This document shows, in pieces, positions 27,412-36,652 of a DNA stretch of 64,000 nt (position 1 is its first letter; each line of letters begins with the position of its first letter). Source of the stretch: Virgibacillus siamensis (GTDB lineage Bacteria; Bacillota; Bacilli; Bacillales; Amphibacillaceae). The notes below the pieces were generated by a model, which saw only the letters and a program-made list of their open reading frames with translations, did not search any database and had not been told where the DNA came from. The stretch is taken from positions 2,604,001-2,668,000 of the forward strand of contig NZ_FUIH01000007.1 of the NCBI RefSeq assembly GCF_900162695.1. Direction: 5' to 3'. Position numbers and translations under genes: made by a program.

Positions 27412-28572
27412 TCACTTTGGAATTTTAATCCATTGCCTTTTTTCTGTCGAATTTACTACAGCTTCCATTACACGCTGATTCATTAAGCCATCCTCAAAAT
27501 TGGGCCTTGGAGCGACTCCTTTTGCCACTCCATCCATAAAGCAGGATAATAAATTAATGAAAGTGTGCTCATACCCGATTCCATGTCCCGCCGGCCAATA
27601 TACTTCAGCATATGGATGATGTTCTTCGGTACAATGAATAGTCCTGAACCCTTGTAATCCCGGCTCATCATCATCAAAATAAACTTGAAGAAGATTCATT
27701 TTTTCCATATTCCAGCGAATTGAACCTTTGGAACCATTGATTTCAAAACGGTTTCCATTACGATTGCCGCCAGCATACCTGGTAGCTTCAAAAACCCCAA
27801 GTGCTCCATTTTCAAAATTTGCCAGAAATGCAGCAGTATCATCAACTTCCACGTCTCCCATATGTTCGCTCTCTACCTTGGCTGATAAACCGCCTTTCGT
27901 CTCACCTAAAGGACGCTTCTTCACAAAGGTTTTCATCGTCCCCATCACTTCATCAATTTCTCCAACTAAATACCTTGCTAGGTCAATACTGTGTGCCCCT
28001 ATGTCGCCCAGCGTTCCTGTTCCTGTAATTTCTTTGCGAAGACGCCAGACAAGTGGGAAATTCGGGTCCATCATCCAATCCTGCAGGTATGTCGCACGGA
28101 TGTGCCGAATCTGGCCAATACGACCATCCTCAATCAATTTTTTTGCGTACTGTACAGCGGGGGCAAATCGGTAATTGTGTGTAACCATATGGATTACCCT
28201 ATTCTTTTTCACCGCCTGATACATTCTTTCCGCTTGTTCTGCAGTCAAGGCTAAAGGTTTTTCACAAAGAACATGTTTACCCGATTCTGCAGCAGCAATT
28301 GCCATCTCGGCATGGGTATTATTTGGAGTAACGATATCAATTAAATCAATATCCTCTCTTTCTATTAGCTTTTTCCAATCTGTTTCATAAGAAAGAAAGC
28401 CCAGTTTTTCAGCTTCTTTTTTAACCTTTTCCTCATTTCTTCCAGCAATTGCCTGCAAAACCGGCACAACTTCCTGCTCAAAATAAAATGGTAAATCGCG
28501 ATAAGCATGGCTGTGAGCTTTCCCCATAAATTGATAACCAATCATTCCAACCCGAATTTTATGAGATCCCAT
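27412..28572 (-). CDS. Gfo/Idh/MocA-family oxidoreductase
   Basis: A 386-residue dehydrogenase with the Rossmann motif VGMIGYQFMGKAHSHAY, the signature VLCEKPLALTAEQAERMY and GDIGAHSIDLARYLVGEID, with the catalytic Asp and His of the family. FMGKAHSHAYRDLPFYF is typical of the group related to inositol and levoglucosan dehydrogenases. AAAGGAG precedes the ATG. A substrate in the 3-keto-sugar or cyclitol range is plausible but not shown. Confidence 0.88.
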   Translation of the reverse strand: MGSHKIRVGMIGYQFMGKAHSHAYRDLPFYFEQEVVPVLQAIAGRNEEKVKKEAEKLGFLSYETDWKKLIEREDIDLIDIVTPNNTHAEMAIAAAESGKHVLCEKPLALTAEQAERMYQAVKKNRVIHMVTHNYRFAPAVQYAKKLIEDGRIGQIRHIRATYLQDWMMDPNFPLVWRLRKEITGTGTLGDIGAHSIDLARYLVGEIDEVMGTMKTFVKKRPLGETKGGLSAKVESEHMGDVEVDDTAAFLANFENGALGVFEATRYAGGNRNGNRFEINGSKGSIRWNMEKMNLLQVYFDDDEPGLQGFRTIHCTEEHHPYAEVYWPAGHGIGYEHTFINLLSCFMDGVAKGVAPRPNFEDGLMNQRVMEAVVNSTEKRQWIKIPK

Positions 28573-28595
28573 ACCAACACTCCTTTATCCTGATT

Positions 28596-29588
28596 TTATG
28601 GATCTATTTCATTACGTTGTGAATTTTCCAGCGCCAGCAGCGCAACCGAAAAACTTGCTAGATCCCCAATTTTTTCACCAAGTCCAGTCGGGCTTACCTC
28701 ACAAACCGATAAGGATAAAGAAATCGCTTCGCTTGCCAGTTCTTTACGTACAATAGGTTCCAGGATTTCTTGCTGTCTTCCGTAAATACTGCCAATAATA
28801 ATTTTTTCGGGATTTAATATATCCACCAAAAGCGAAAGCGCTCGTCCTAACCGAAAACCGACAATGGAAAACACTTTATGGGCGAGTTCATCGCCTCCTC
28901 GGGCGGCTTCTCCTACCTTTTTAGCCGTTATGTTTTCTAATTGATCCACGTTTTCGCAATAGCTTGGAGGGTTACTTTGTTCAATTGCTTCTTTTGCCAT
29001 TTTAGTTGCAAGTTTGGCGATTCCTCCGCCACTGCAGAAACCTTCGAAAGATCCGGATTTACCGAAACCAACAGGACCGTCTTCCGCCAGACGAATATGA
29101 CCTACTTCCCCAGCCAAATCATTTGTGCCGGAATATAATCGGCCATTTAAAATCAGGCCCGCTCCCATTCCGGTACCGAAAGTAAGGAAAATCATATTTT
29201 TCGTGCCTTTACCTGCTCCCCATCGCCATTCCGCCATTGCACCTGCATTAGCATCATTTTGAAGGGCGACAGGAATGTTATAGTATTCTTCCAATTGTTT
29301 AACAATCTCTATATTCTCCCATCCCGGCAGATTCGGTGGCGATAGAATCATACCTTTACCACTGTTCAATGGCCCCCCGCAGCTTATTCCAATTGCTGCA
29401 ATATCGCTAATTTGATGCTTTTCCAGCAAACCGTCCAGTGTATCTGTCATTTTGCCGATTGCCTTTTCCGGTGTATCCGGAGTGGGAAATTGAATCCGTT
29501 CTATTGTTTCGATCTCTAAACCAGCTGATTTTCCCAGCAGCACGGCACACTTTGTCCCGCCAATATCCAATCCAGCTATAACCGTCAT
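28596..29588 (-). CDS. ROK-family sugar kinase without the zinc-cysteine motif
   Basis: A 330-residue glucokinase-like kinase. The ATP loop is GLDIGGTKCAVLLG, the catalytic Asp112 is in LQNDANAGAMAEWRWGAG, and the sugar-binding His164 is in AGEVGHIRL. The CxCGxxGC zinc motif that normally follows is replaced by GFGKSGSFEGFCSGGGI (about 174-190), with only one cysteine left. Some ROK kinases lack zinc, so activity is still likely. It overlaps the preceding SIS-domain gene by four bases (ATGA), showing tight coupling. Glucose, mannose, N-acetylmannosamine or allose are all possible substrates. Confidence 0.86.
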   Translation of the reverse strand: MTVIAGLDIGGTKCAVLLGKSAGLEIETIERIQFPTPDTPEKAIGKMTDTLDGLLEKHQISDIAAIGISCGGPLNSGKGMILSPPNLPGWENIEIVKQLEEYYNIPVALQNDANAGAMAEWRWGAGKGTKNMIFLTFGTGMGAGLILNGRLYSGTNDLAGEVGHIRLAEDGPVGFGKSGSFEGFCSGGGIAKLATKMAKEAIEQSNPPSYCENVDQLENITAKKVGEAARGGDELAHKVFSIVGFRLGRALSLLVDILNPEKIIIGSIYGRQQEILEPIVRKELASEAISLSLSVCEVSPTGLGEKIGDLASFSVALLALENSQRNEIDP

Positions 29589-30220
29589 GACCTAAAAAAC
29601 TCCTTTTCCAGCATAATACAGAGCGTATGATAGATTGGCAGATGCCTTTCCTGGATATCCAACGTTTTGCTCCATGGAACATTAATTGAAATGTCACATA
29701 TCTCGCTCATTTTTCCTCCATTTTTTCCTGTAAAGCCAATTGTCTTCATTCCCAAAGCCTTCGCCACGTTACAAGCGTTGATGACATTTACTGAATTTCC
29801 TGATGTACTAAGACCAATCAGTATATCCTGTCTTTCCCCGTATCCATAAACCTGCTGTGCGTAAACCATTTCAGCTGCCACATCATTAGCAGTTGCAGTT
29901 ATTAATGCTGATTGACTAACAAGAGAGATTGCTGGTAATGCCTGTTGCAGATGATCAGCAAGGAAATCCCCTTCAGATGGGTCAACAGCTTTTAATTTTT
30001 GTCTGAACTCTAAATCAACAGGTCTTTCCAATGTAAACCCTTTCATCAATTCCCCTACGATATGCTCGCAATCAGCAGCGCTCCCGCCATTGCCGCATAA
30101 CAGAAGTTTACCATGATTACGATAACTTGACACCAATAGTTGAAAAGCCTGTTCGATTTCCCTGATGCATGAAGATAGCTCCGGGTGTTTTTCTACTAAT
30201 TTCTCAATTTCCAGATCCAT
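29585..30220 (-). CDS. SIS-domain sugar phosphate isomerase, GmhA-like
   Basis: A 211-residue SIS protein resembling phosphoheptose isomerase: LLLCGNGGSAADCEHIVGEL, DVAAEMVYAQQVYGYG, GLSTSGNSVNVINA, GFTGKNGGKMSEICD and QERHLPIYHTLC match GmhA signature positions, including the zinc His in the last motif. GmhA makes heptose precursors for LPS or S-layer glycans; in a catabolic operon between two kinases it more likely isomerises another ketose phosphate. Its start lies 16 bases inside the end of the DUF1537 gene, with AAGGGT upstream. Confidence 0.85.
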   Translation of the reverse strand: MDLEIEKLVEKHPELSSCIREIEQAFQLLVSSYRNHGKLLLCGNGGSAADCEHIVGELMKGFTLERPVDLEFRQKLKAVDPSEGDFLADHLQQALPAISLVSQSALITATANDVAAEMVYAQQVYGYGERQDILIGLSTSGNSVNVINACNVAKALGMKTIGFTGKNGGKMSEICDISINVPWSKTLDIQERHLPIYHTLCIMLEKEFFRS

Positions 30221-31559
30221 TGGGTAACCCTTCTTTCTTAACTTCCGAAATCAATCTATTATATTCATCGTCCATATGTTGTAAATGATCAAAAGCCTGT
30301 TCGATAAAAGTTTCGTCACCAAAGCTTCCGGATTTTAAGACAATTAAATACGGTTGCTCCGTATGGGACAGGCAAGAAGGCAGCCCGGGCTGAATTTCTT
30401 CCCACACACGCATCCCTTTTATACCCATTACCTTACATACTGTAGCAGATGTATCCCCTCCTGCCACGACAAATCGATGTTGTCCGGTTTGCGCAATCAC
30501 CTTGGAAGTAATTTCAGCTATTGTTTCGGAAATATAGCGGGAAATTCTTGTATTGGACCATCCGCGCCTTGCCGCCTCTTCTTTGGTATCGATTACTTTA
30601 TCTTTAGTATTGGAAGAATGCAGAACTACATTATGTCCAGCGTTAATCTTTTTTACAATAAACTTTACGAACGATTCAACTTGACTCGCAGAATCTTCCT
30701 GTAACAAGGAAACAGTATCCAGTTCCAGAACATAGCCTCCGCTTTGTTTCATATATTCTACTTGTTTAAACGTTTGCGGCATCAGACTGCCGGCTGCACA
30801 AAACAATCCTTTTTCAGATTCAAGCTTAGGAAGTTGAAGGTTATTTGCTTTTTTCTCCTGCTTATTTTGTACTTTAGGCAGTTCTTCTCCTAATGCAGAA
30901 CTTCCACAAATAATTCGCTCTGATTTCACGGCTTTTGCAATTTCGAACAAATCTGATTGCTCTGTAACATCCAGGACGAGGTATTGCGCCTGTTTTTTTG
31001 CTTTAACCTTTTTGATCGCCGCTTGTATTTTTACGGCTCCCTGTTTAATAATATTCTGCTGTAGCCCCAATACTTTTCGCTTTGTTTGGGCTTGTAAAAT
31101 ATTCATAAGGTTTGATTCGGTCATCGGGTGAATCGGGTCATTTTTAAATTGAGAGTCTTCCAACTTTTCGCCGTATACGTAATGAATGGAATCCACAGTT
31201 GTTCTTCCATTTCTCGGGAACCCTAGTACAACAACAGCAAACTCTTCGTCCAATGCATCTAACATTGCATCGAATTCAGTACCAATGTTACCCCTGAATA
31301 CCGAACAAGTCTTATTAAAAAATTGGTCAGCACCTGCTTTTTGAATATCTTTTGTCGCCCGATATACTTTTTGGTAAGCTTCAGTTGCATGATCCAGTCT
31401 TGAGTCAGTATCAAAAATCAGTACATCCGGTAATCCATCAGTAAGTTGATCCCTCACAGAGGAGTGATAACTGTATATGTCGGCAATATAACCGGAACTG
31501 CTGAACATGATGCCGATGTCATTTGAGCCGGTGATATCATCTGCGACAACACCTATCAT
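30204..31559 (-). CDS. Four-carbon acid sugar kinase family protein (DUF1537)
   Basis: A 451-residue ATP-dependent kinase of the family described for D-threonate, D-erythronate and 3-oxotetronate catabolism. The N-terminal signature GVVADDITGSNDIGIMF and the C-terminal nucleotide motif FVVAGGDTSATVCKVMGI are both present. In known pathways it phosphorylates an acid sugar that an adjacent class II aldolase-like enzyme then decarboxylates or cleaves. Here such a gene precedes it with a four-base overlap (ATGA). The exact acid sugar is not readable from sequence. Confidence 0.87.
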   Translation of the reverse strand: MIGVVADDITGSNDIGIMFSSSGYIADIYSYHSSVRDQLTDGLPDVLIFDTDSRLDHATEAYQKVYRATKDIQKAGADQFFNKTCSVFRGNIGTEFDAMLDALDEEFAVVVLGFPRNGRTTVDSIHYVYGEKLEDSQFKNDPIHPMTESNLMNILQAQTKRKVLGLQQNIIKQGAVKIQAAIKKVKAKKQAQYLVLDVTEQSDLFEIAKAVKSERIICGSSALGEELPKVQNKQEKKANNLQLPKLESEKGLFCAAGSLMPQTFKQVEYMKQSGGYVLELDTVSLLQEDSASQVESFVKFIVKKINAGHNVVLHSSNTKDKVIDTKEEAARRGWSNTRISRYISETIAEITSKVIAQTGQHRFVVAGGDTSATVCKVMGIKGMRVWEEIQPGLPSCLSHTEQPYLIVLKSGSFGDETFIEQAFDHLQHMDDEYNRLISEVKKEGLPNGSGN

Positions 31560-32218
31560 GGTTTACCCCACCTTCTTCTAGGTTTGTATCCGGAATTATC
31601 CAGGAAATCAGTCACTGCCTCCCCGGATAAATGTTTCATGTTTACCGATGCACCCATAGCGGTTAACATCATCCTGCAAGTATATTCCAACGTTTCCAAC
31701 GCCATTCGGGCTTCTTTAATACTTGTGTCGTAAACTAGGACCCCATGGTTTTCCAATAAAAGGATATTTGCTTCTGCAGCTTTTTCCCTGACAGCTTGAC
31801 CTAGTCTGTTGGAGCCGGGATGATGGTAACCAACACGGTCGACTTTTTCCAAATAGTACATTGATTCAACAAACAAATCAGATGGTATTTCCAGGTCTGA
31901 ACAAGCAACCAAGGTACTGAAAAAAGGGGAGGCATGAAGGACTGCTTGTATTTCCGGGCGCTCTTCGTACACTGCAGCATGCATAGGAACTTCTTTTGAT
32001 GGCTTTTTGTCTGTCAGATTATTTCTTCCATCAGTGAAACAATTCACAAAATCATCTTCCGACAATTCCCCTATGGAGGTCCCGCTGGCTGTTATTAGAA
32101 ATGCATCATCTGAAACCTTCGCGCTAATATTTCCGGCATTTCCCCAAACAAGCTGGTGATCCATCATATAGCTGCCAACATGACTTAATTGATTGACTAT
32201 TTTATTGGACGTATCCAT
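31556..32218 (-). CDS. Class II aldolase/adducin-family protein with an altered zinc motif
   Basis: A 220-residue zinc-type aldolase or decarboxylase, the usual partner of DUF1537 kinases. Visible are VWGNAGNISAKV near the start, SKEVPMHAAVY with the catalytic Glu, and LLLENHGVLVYD with the third zinc His. The usual His-x-His zinc pair reads VLHASPFF, with Ser where the second His is expected, so metal binding may be altered or that residue supplied differently. AAGGAG lies seven bases before the ATG. Probably acts on the phosphorylated product of the adjacent kinase. Confidence 0.82.
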   Translation of the reverse strand: MDTSNKIVNQLSHVGSYMMDHQLVWGNAGNISAKVSDDAFLITASGTSIGELSEDDFVNCFTDGRNNLTDKKPSKEVPMHAAVYEERPEIQAVLHASPFFSTLVACSDLEIPSDLFVESMYYLEKVDRVGYHHPGSNRLGQAVREKAAEANILLLENHGVLVYDTSIKEARMALETLEYTCRMMLTAMGASVNMKHLSGEAVTDFLDNSGYKPRRRWGKP

Positions 32219-32276
32219 ACCTGTACTCCTTCATAATATTTTTGGACGGTTAACCCCAAACCTTTGGCTATCCTTC

Positions 32277-33194
32277 TTAATACTGAAAATCATTTGCATG
32301 CTTTGCACTTTTCAAGAAATTTTCAATTTTATCTGTAACCGTTTTTTGCACTGCCTGTTGTCCCGCCATTTTCTTATCAGCTGGCAGAGCCTTGCATTCC
32401 TTATTCGTCATTCTTTCTTCTCTACTAAGCTCCTTCAATAAACTCAATTCCAGGTCTGTTGCAATATTAACTTTGCTGATTCCACCATTTGGCAGACTCA
32501 TAGCTGCCTGAATCATATTTGCCGGAACCCCGGATCCGCCATGCAAAACCAGATGAACAGGAGTTAACGCGCGAATAGCTTTTAATCTTTCTAAATCAAC
32601 AGTTGGTTCTTTCACTTTGTATACACCATGAGCAGTTCCGACTGATACCGCTAATGCATCTGCTTTTGTTTTCGTCACAAATTCAAGTGCTTCACCCGGA
32701 TCCGTATAGAGCTCTTCATCCCGGTCTGATTCAATAAAATCTGTCGTTCCGATCATTCCGAGTTCTGCTTCAACTGACACTCCGGCACTATGTGCATATT
32801 CCGCAACCTCAGCACTAATCTCAATATTTTTATCCAGCGGGTGTTCGGATGCATCAATCATTACTGAAGTAAATCCTGCTTCTATTGCATCTTTAATAAC
32901 TTGGAAATCCTTGGTATGATCCAGATGCAATACAGTCGGCACCGTAATGTTTTCATCCTTCATTGTTTTATAGAAGACTTCTCCCGCTTCAAATGGTGTG
33001 ACGCCATATCTGTCTAATTCCTTCTGAGAAACCTGTACAATTAACGGGGAATTCGTTTGTTCCCCCGCCCGCAGTATAGGAAGAATCATATCTGTGTATC
33101 GAAAGGAAAAAGAGCCAGCTGCATAGCTTCCTTTTTCCGCTTGTTCCAAGGCTTTTTTTAAAGTTATGATATTGTTCTGTTTAACATCTGTCAT
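32277..33194 (-). CDS. Class II fructose-bisphosphate-aldolase-family enzyme (FbaA/GatY/KbaY type)
   Basis: A 305-residue zinc-dependent aldolase splitting a ketose (bis)phosphate to DHAP and an aldehyde. Motifs: VLHLDHTKDF (catalytic Asp, zinc His), VEAELGMIG, ALAVSVGTAHGVY, LVLHGGSGVP (zinc His) and KVNIATDLE (phosphate binding). The ATG at 33194 is chosen because AAGGGAG sits eight bases upstream; an ATG eleven codons earlier has no site. With FGGY and DUF1537 kinases alongside, it probably completes degradation of a phosphorylated sugar; tagatose, fructose or a deoxyketose phosphate are possible. Confidence 0.88.
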   Translation of the reverse strand: MTDVKQNNIITLKKALEQAEKGSYAAGSFSFRYTDMILPILRAGEQTNSPLIVQVSQKELDRYGVTPFEAGEVFYKTMKDENITVPTVLHLDHTKDFQVIKDAIEAGFTSVMIDASEHPLDKNIEISAEVAEYAHSAGVSVEAELGMIGTTDFIESDRDEELYTDPGEALEFVTKTKADALAVSVGTAHGVYKVKEPTVDLERLKAIRALTPVHLVLHGGSGVPANMIQAAMSLPNGGISKVNIATDLELSLLKELSREERMTNKECKALPADKKMAGQQAVQKTVTDKIENFLKSAKHANDFQY

Positions 33195-33234
33195 CGTATT
33201 AACTCCCTTAGTGAATTTCATATACATTCTATGC

Positions 33235-34728
33235 CTACCAATCTTTTCGGAAAAAACCTCTTAAAGGTTTTTGAAGTGGTAAGTACCCTTTTTCAAAAAG
33301 CGTATTATATTTCGAATGATTCGCCTCATCCGGGATAAATTCATCCCGATAGTGATTGGCTATACAGCCCGCCATTTCTTCTTCATCTTTATAAACGCCG
33401 CATCCAAGACCAGCAATGAATGCTGCACCCGCCAATGTGGATTCTGTGATAGCGGGAATGGCTAACGGACAGTTTGAGACATCTGCTTTAATTTGCATCC
33501 AATGGCTGTTTTTAGTCCCGCCGCCAACTACTGCTATCGTGGACATTTTTGCTATTTGCATAGACTCAATAACACGCTTCATATGTTCAAATTCATATGC
33601 CGTCCCTTCTAAAACCGCCCGGATTAGATCCCCTTTTTGATGGCTGGATTTAATACCAATAAAAGCTCCTTTTGCCTTAGATTCTGCCTGTGGCGCCCCA
33701 CTGCCGGCAAGATACGGGTAATACAAAATCCCAGTGGGAACCCCTGGTGTCAGATCTAATAGGGATGCTATTTCCTTGTATGATAATTGCTCATCAGAGA
33801 GCTGTTTTCTAATCCATTCTACAGATCCTCCAGACGATTGAATCGCCCCCATCCAAAAGAAACGCCCCGGCAGGACAAAGGAACCGAAGTTGAATCCTGA
33901 TTGGTAGTCTCTTAGAGTTAAAGCCCTTTCATTAAAAGAACCAACCAACGTTTCTGCGGTACCGATTGAATCTGATACAACACCTGGTTTGGCTGCTCCT
34001 GCAGCTAAAGCTCCACAGACATGATCATGTCCTGATACCGCAACCGGTGTTCCTTTTTCCAGTCCAAGCTTCCTGAAATCATCTGAATCAATTACACCGA
34101 CTGTCGCTCCGGAACATCTTGCCTCGGGGAACAGTGACTCATGAAGTCCAAAATGACGAATCCATGGAATATCCCACTCTTTTTGATCGATTCGGAATGC
34201 AAAGGTTCTGGCTGCCAGAGAATAGTCAGTACCCATTTCACCCGTAAGTTTGTATGCAATGAAATCTGATACGGACAACCATTTTGTATGTTGCAGTGCA
34301 TCAGGGCTTTCCCGCTGCAACCACAACAATTTCGCTAATCCATGCTTGTAATTGTTGTGTAAGCCTGTTTTCTGGAAATGTTCAAATGGATTAAGTTCCT
34401 TGCATATCTTATCGGTAACGGACTCTGTTCTCCGGTCAAACCACGGTATAATGTTGGAAACGCAGCTTCCAGCAGTTGAATCAATCAGTAAACCACTCTC
34501 TGCCATACTGGTAATTCCTACAGAAGCAACCTTTTCTTCCTGTCCTTCTGTGACCCCCTGTATAGCCTTAGTCACCATAGTCCACACTTTATCAGGATTA
34601 TAATAAAAATGACCTTTATCATGAAAACTTTGATTCGGATGGATGGCAAGACGAATCAACTTGCCGTCCTCTTTAAAAAGTCCGGCTTTTATATGCGTTG
34701 TACCAATATCAATGCCAAGTAAACTCAT
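33235..34728 (-). CDS. FGGY-family carbohydrate kinase
   Basis: A 497-residue sugar or polyol kinase. It starts LLGIDIGTTHIKAGLF (phosphate loop); the catalytic Asp is in AVSGHDHVCGALAAGA and the C-terminal adenine-site motif is VVGGGTKNSHWMQIKAD. Pattern and GHDH motif suggest the gluconokinase/fuculokinase/erythritol kinase neighbourhood and not xylulokinase. The stop of the racemase-like gene overlaps its ATG by one base. The substrate is probably the ketose cleaved by the adjacent aldolase after phosphorylation. Confidence 0.87.
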   Translation of the reverse strand: MSLLGIDIGTTHIKAGLFKEDGKLIRLAIHPNQSFHDKGHFYYNPDKVWTMVTKAIQGVTEGQEEKVASVGITSMAESGLLIDSTAGSCVSNIIPWFDRRTESVTDKICKELNPFEHFQKTGLHNNYKHGLAKLLWLQRESPDALQHTKWLSVSDFIAYKLTGEMGTDYSLAARTFAFRIDQKEWDIPWIRHFGLHESLFPEARCSGATVGVIDSDDFRKLGLEKGTPVAVSGHDHVCGALAAGAAKPGVVSDSIGTAETLVGSFNERALTLRDYQSGFNFGSFVLPGRFFWMGAIQSSGGSVEWIRKQLSDEQLSYKEIASLLDLTPGVPTGILYYPYLAGSGAPQAESKAKGAFIGIKSSHQKGDLIRAVLEGTAYEFEHMKRVIESMQIAKMSTIAVVGGGTKNSHWMQIKADVSNCPLAIPAITESTLAGAAFIAGLGCGVYKDEEEMAGCIANHYRDEFIPDEANHSKYNTLFEKGYLPLQKPLRGFFRKDW

Positions 34729-35399
34729 TACTTAGCAGTTCCTTCCAAGGTTTCCTTCACCCTTTCCACTCCTGATTCCGGACTGGATAAAAATTTATTT
34801 TGAAGTTCTTTTGGAAGTGTGGAGACCACTCGAGCCATCGAAGCTTGTGCTAAAACAACTACATCTGCCTCTTCTCCCATTTTAGTTAGAGCTTCTGCTA
34901 TAATTTGATCGTGATCGTCTTTATCCCCCGCAATTAAACGTTGATATGCTTCCCCGGCTACCTTGGAGAATATCTCTACTTCCCGATTCAGTTCTGCACT
35001 TTTTGAATTGAGAAGTGTTATGGTTGGTTTTAAAGTAGTTTCCAGAGTAGCGATTACACCAATTTTTCTGCCACTTTTAATTGCGTTTTCAGCCATGGGT
35101 TCATCGATTCGTACAATTGGTACCCCAACCTGTTTTTGCCCCTCGGCAACAACTTCCCCTACGGAAGAACAGGCATTCAATACAATATTCGCTCCCACTT
35201 GTTCAGCGAACTTATAATATTGAATCAGGCGATTCTCTACCCGATTAACGTCTCCTCCATTCTGGATAAGTTCAGGCAAGATCGAATCATCTACAAAATT
35301 AACAATCTCGCTATTGGGAACGGTTTCATCAATTAATGCTTTTAACGAATCTACCGTCACAGGTGTAGTGTGTACGATAGCAATTTTTTTGTTACGCAT
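34728..35399 (-). CDS. Asp/Glu/hydantoin racemase-superfamily protein lacking the second catalytic cysteine
   Basis: A 223-residue alpha/beta protein. The first catalytic cysteine is present in IVLNACSSVGEV, but the second, normally in a LxC motif near residue 180, reads VVLAQASMARV with no cysteine. Without the two-base pair it may not racemise; isomerase, decarboxylase or lyase chemistry on an acid sugar is possible. GAAGGAGAGG precedes the ATG. It is the first gene of the operon that runs down to the GH38 gene, divergent from the DeoR regulator. Confidence 0.78.
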   Translation of the reverse strand: MRNKKIAIVHTTPVTVDSLKALIDETVPNSEIVNFVDDSILPELIQNGGDVNRVENRLIQYYKFAEQVGANIVLNACSSVGEVVAEGQKQVGVPIVRIDEPMAENAIKSGRKIGVIATLETTLKPTITLLNSKSAELNREVEIFSKVAGEAYQRLIAGDKDDHDQIIAEALTKMGEEADVVVLAQASMARVVSTLPKELQNKFLSSPESGVERVKETLEGTAK

Positions 35400-35477
35400 A
35401 GCACCCTCTCCTTCACTATAGAAAAACGGATATTGGTATTTTGTGGCTTTTCGAACATTTATGTTGTTTTAATTCTA

Positions 35478-35506
35478 ATTATGGATAAAAAATAGTAGTC
35501 CGTCAA
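35478..35506 (-). promoter_or_regulatory. Promoter of the racemase/kinase/aldolase operon
   Basis: On the minus strand: TTGACG (35506-35501), a 17-base spacer, CATAAT (35483-35478), about 80 bases before the first start codon. A close sigma-A match. Confidence 0.65.
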
Positions 35507-35522
35507 CCTAAATATGAAAACA

Positions 35523-35540
35523 AATTAAACTTGTTTAATT
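35523..35540. promoter_or_regulatory. Palindrome in the divergent region, candidate DeoR operator
   Basis: AATTAAAC and GTTTAATT are perfect inverted arms separated by TT, just upstream of the -35 box of the minus-strand promoter. The position suits the divergently encoded DeoR-family regulator; binding is inferred. Confidence 0.5.
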
Positions 35541-35752
35541 AATGAAAAGGCAATTTGAATTAGTCATAAACCCACAATAACCCCTCTAAATAATCTTAAA
35601 TTCGAATGGAAATAATTCAAATGTTTAAGCCGATTTCTATTAAAATTGCTTGCTTTCGTGTATTATAGTGGTGTTAATTGGATTTTTAATTCAAAAATAC
35701 AACCATCATACAATGAATACATGTAATATAAGGAAAAAGCGGGGTTTTATTC

Positions 35753-36556
35753 ATGATTGCTGCGGAAAGAAGAAACACTATCAAGAACCAACTACTTAAA
35801 AATAATAGTGTAAAAGTATCCGATCTTGTAAACCAATTCAATGTTTCTGAAGAGACAATCCGAAGGGATTTAAATCAATTGGAAAAAGAAGGATTCCTTG
35901 AGAAAAATTACGGCGGCGCCATTTTAGTCAACAAACAAACACATAACCCAATTGTCCTGCCTCTCCAGGATAGACATCAGCAATTTTTCAAGGAGAAAGA
36001 ACTAATTGGAAAAAAGGCCGCTGAACTAATCGAAGAAGACCAAACCATCATCCTTGATGCAGGGACAACCACATGGCACGTAACCACGGAATTAGCTGAA
36101 AAAGGAAATTTAACGATTATCACCAATGCAATGAACATTGCCGAAAAATGTACAAAGAATGAAATTGCCGACATTTATTTACTTGGTGGAAAATTAAGAA
36201 GAAATTCTTTAAGCACCGTAGGACCACAGGCTGAAGCGGAATTAAAAAAGTATAATGCAAATTATGTTTTCTTGGGCACCTCCGGCATTTCGTTCAGGCA
36301 AGGATTTACCAGTTCCGATTTATACGAAGCAGAAATGAAAAAGGCAATGGTATCAGCGGGTCATAAAAGAGTTGTGTTAGCTGACCATAGTAAACTACAA
36401 AAAGCAGGACTTACCTCATTTTGCACCTTTGAGGATATTGATATATTTATAACTAGTGATCTTGCCGACAAACAAATTCTGGATAATATTGCTAAAGCGG
36501 GTGTGGAAGTAATAGTTGTTTCGACAGACGAAGAAAGTTGGAACGAAAGTGAATAA
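35753..36556 (+). CDS. DeoR-family transcriptional regulator
   Basis: A 267-residue repressor. The N-terminal winged helix reads AERRNTIKNQLLKNN and VSEETIRRDLNQLEKEGFLEK, the DeoR recognition helix. The C-terminal sugar-phosphate-sensing domain contains DAGTTTWHVTTEL and VVLADHSKLQKAGLTSF. It is transcribed away from the racemase/kinase/aldolase operon and probably represses it, releasing when a sugar phosphate accumulates. It ends at its own terminator. Confidence 0.9.
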   Translation: MIAAERRNTIKNQLLKNNSVKVSDLVNQFNVSEETIRRDLNQLEKEGFLEKNYGGAILVNKQTHNPIVLPLQDRHQQFFKEKELIGKKAAELIEEDQTIILDAGTTTWHVTTELAEKGNLTIITNAMNIAEKCTKNEIADIYLLGGKLRRNSLSTVGPQAEAELKKYNANYVFLGTSGISFRQGFTSSDLYEAEMKKAMVSAGHKRVVLADHSKLQKAGLTSFCTFEDIDIFITSDLADKQILDNIAKAGVEVIVVSTDEESWNESE

Positions 36557-36590
36557 CCGAGACTTTAATATTTCTTCCTGTTCGTAAAGG

Positions 36591-36630
36591 AGGGGTTCTA
36601 TTCACCATAATAGAACCCCTTCTTTTCTCT
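36591..36630. terminator. Terminator after the DeoR gene
   Basis: AGGGGTTCTATT and AATAGAACCCCT form a perfect 12-pair stem with a six-base loop, followed by TCTTTTCT. It separates the DeoR gene from the convergent Gfo/Idh gene. Confidence 0.88.
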
Positions 36631-36652
36631 ACCCTCGTCACTATACTCCAGC

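Larger units (their letters stand above)
35400..35752. other. Divergent control region between the racemase-led operon and the DeoR gene
   Basis: AT-rich region of 353 bases. It holds the minus-strand promoter and the palindrome listed separately. On the DeoR side, TATTAT near 35663 preceded by a GTG-extended motif is a weak -10 candidate without a clear -35 box. I see no other coding or RNA signal. Confidence 0.5.
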
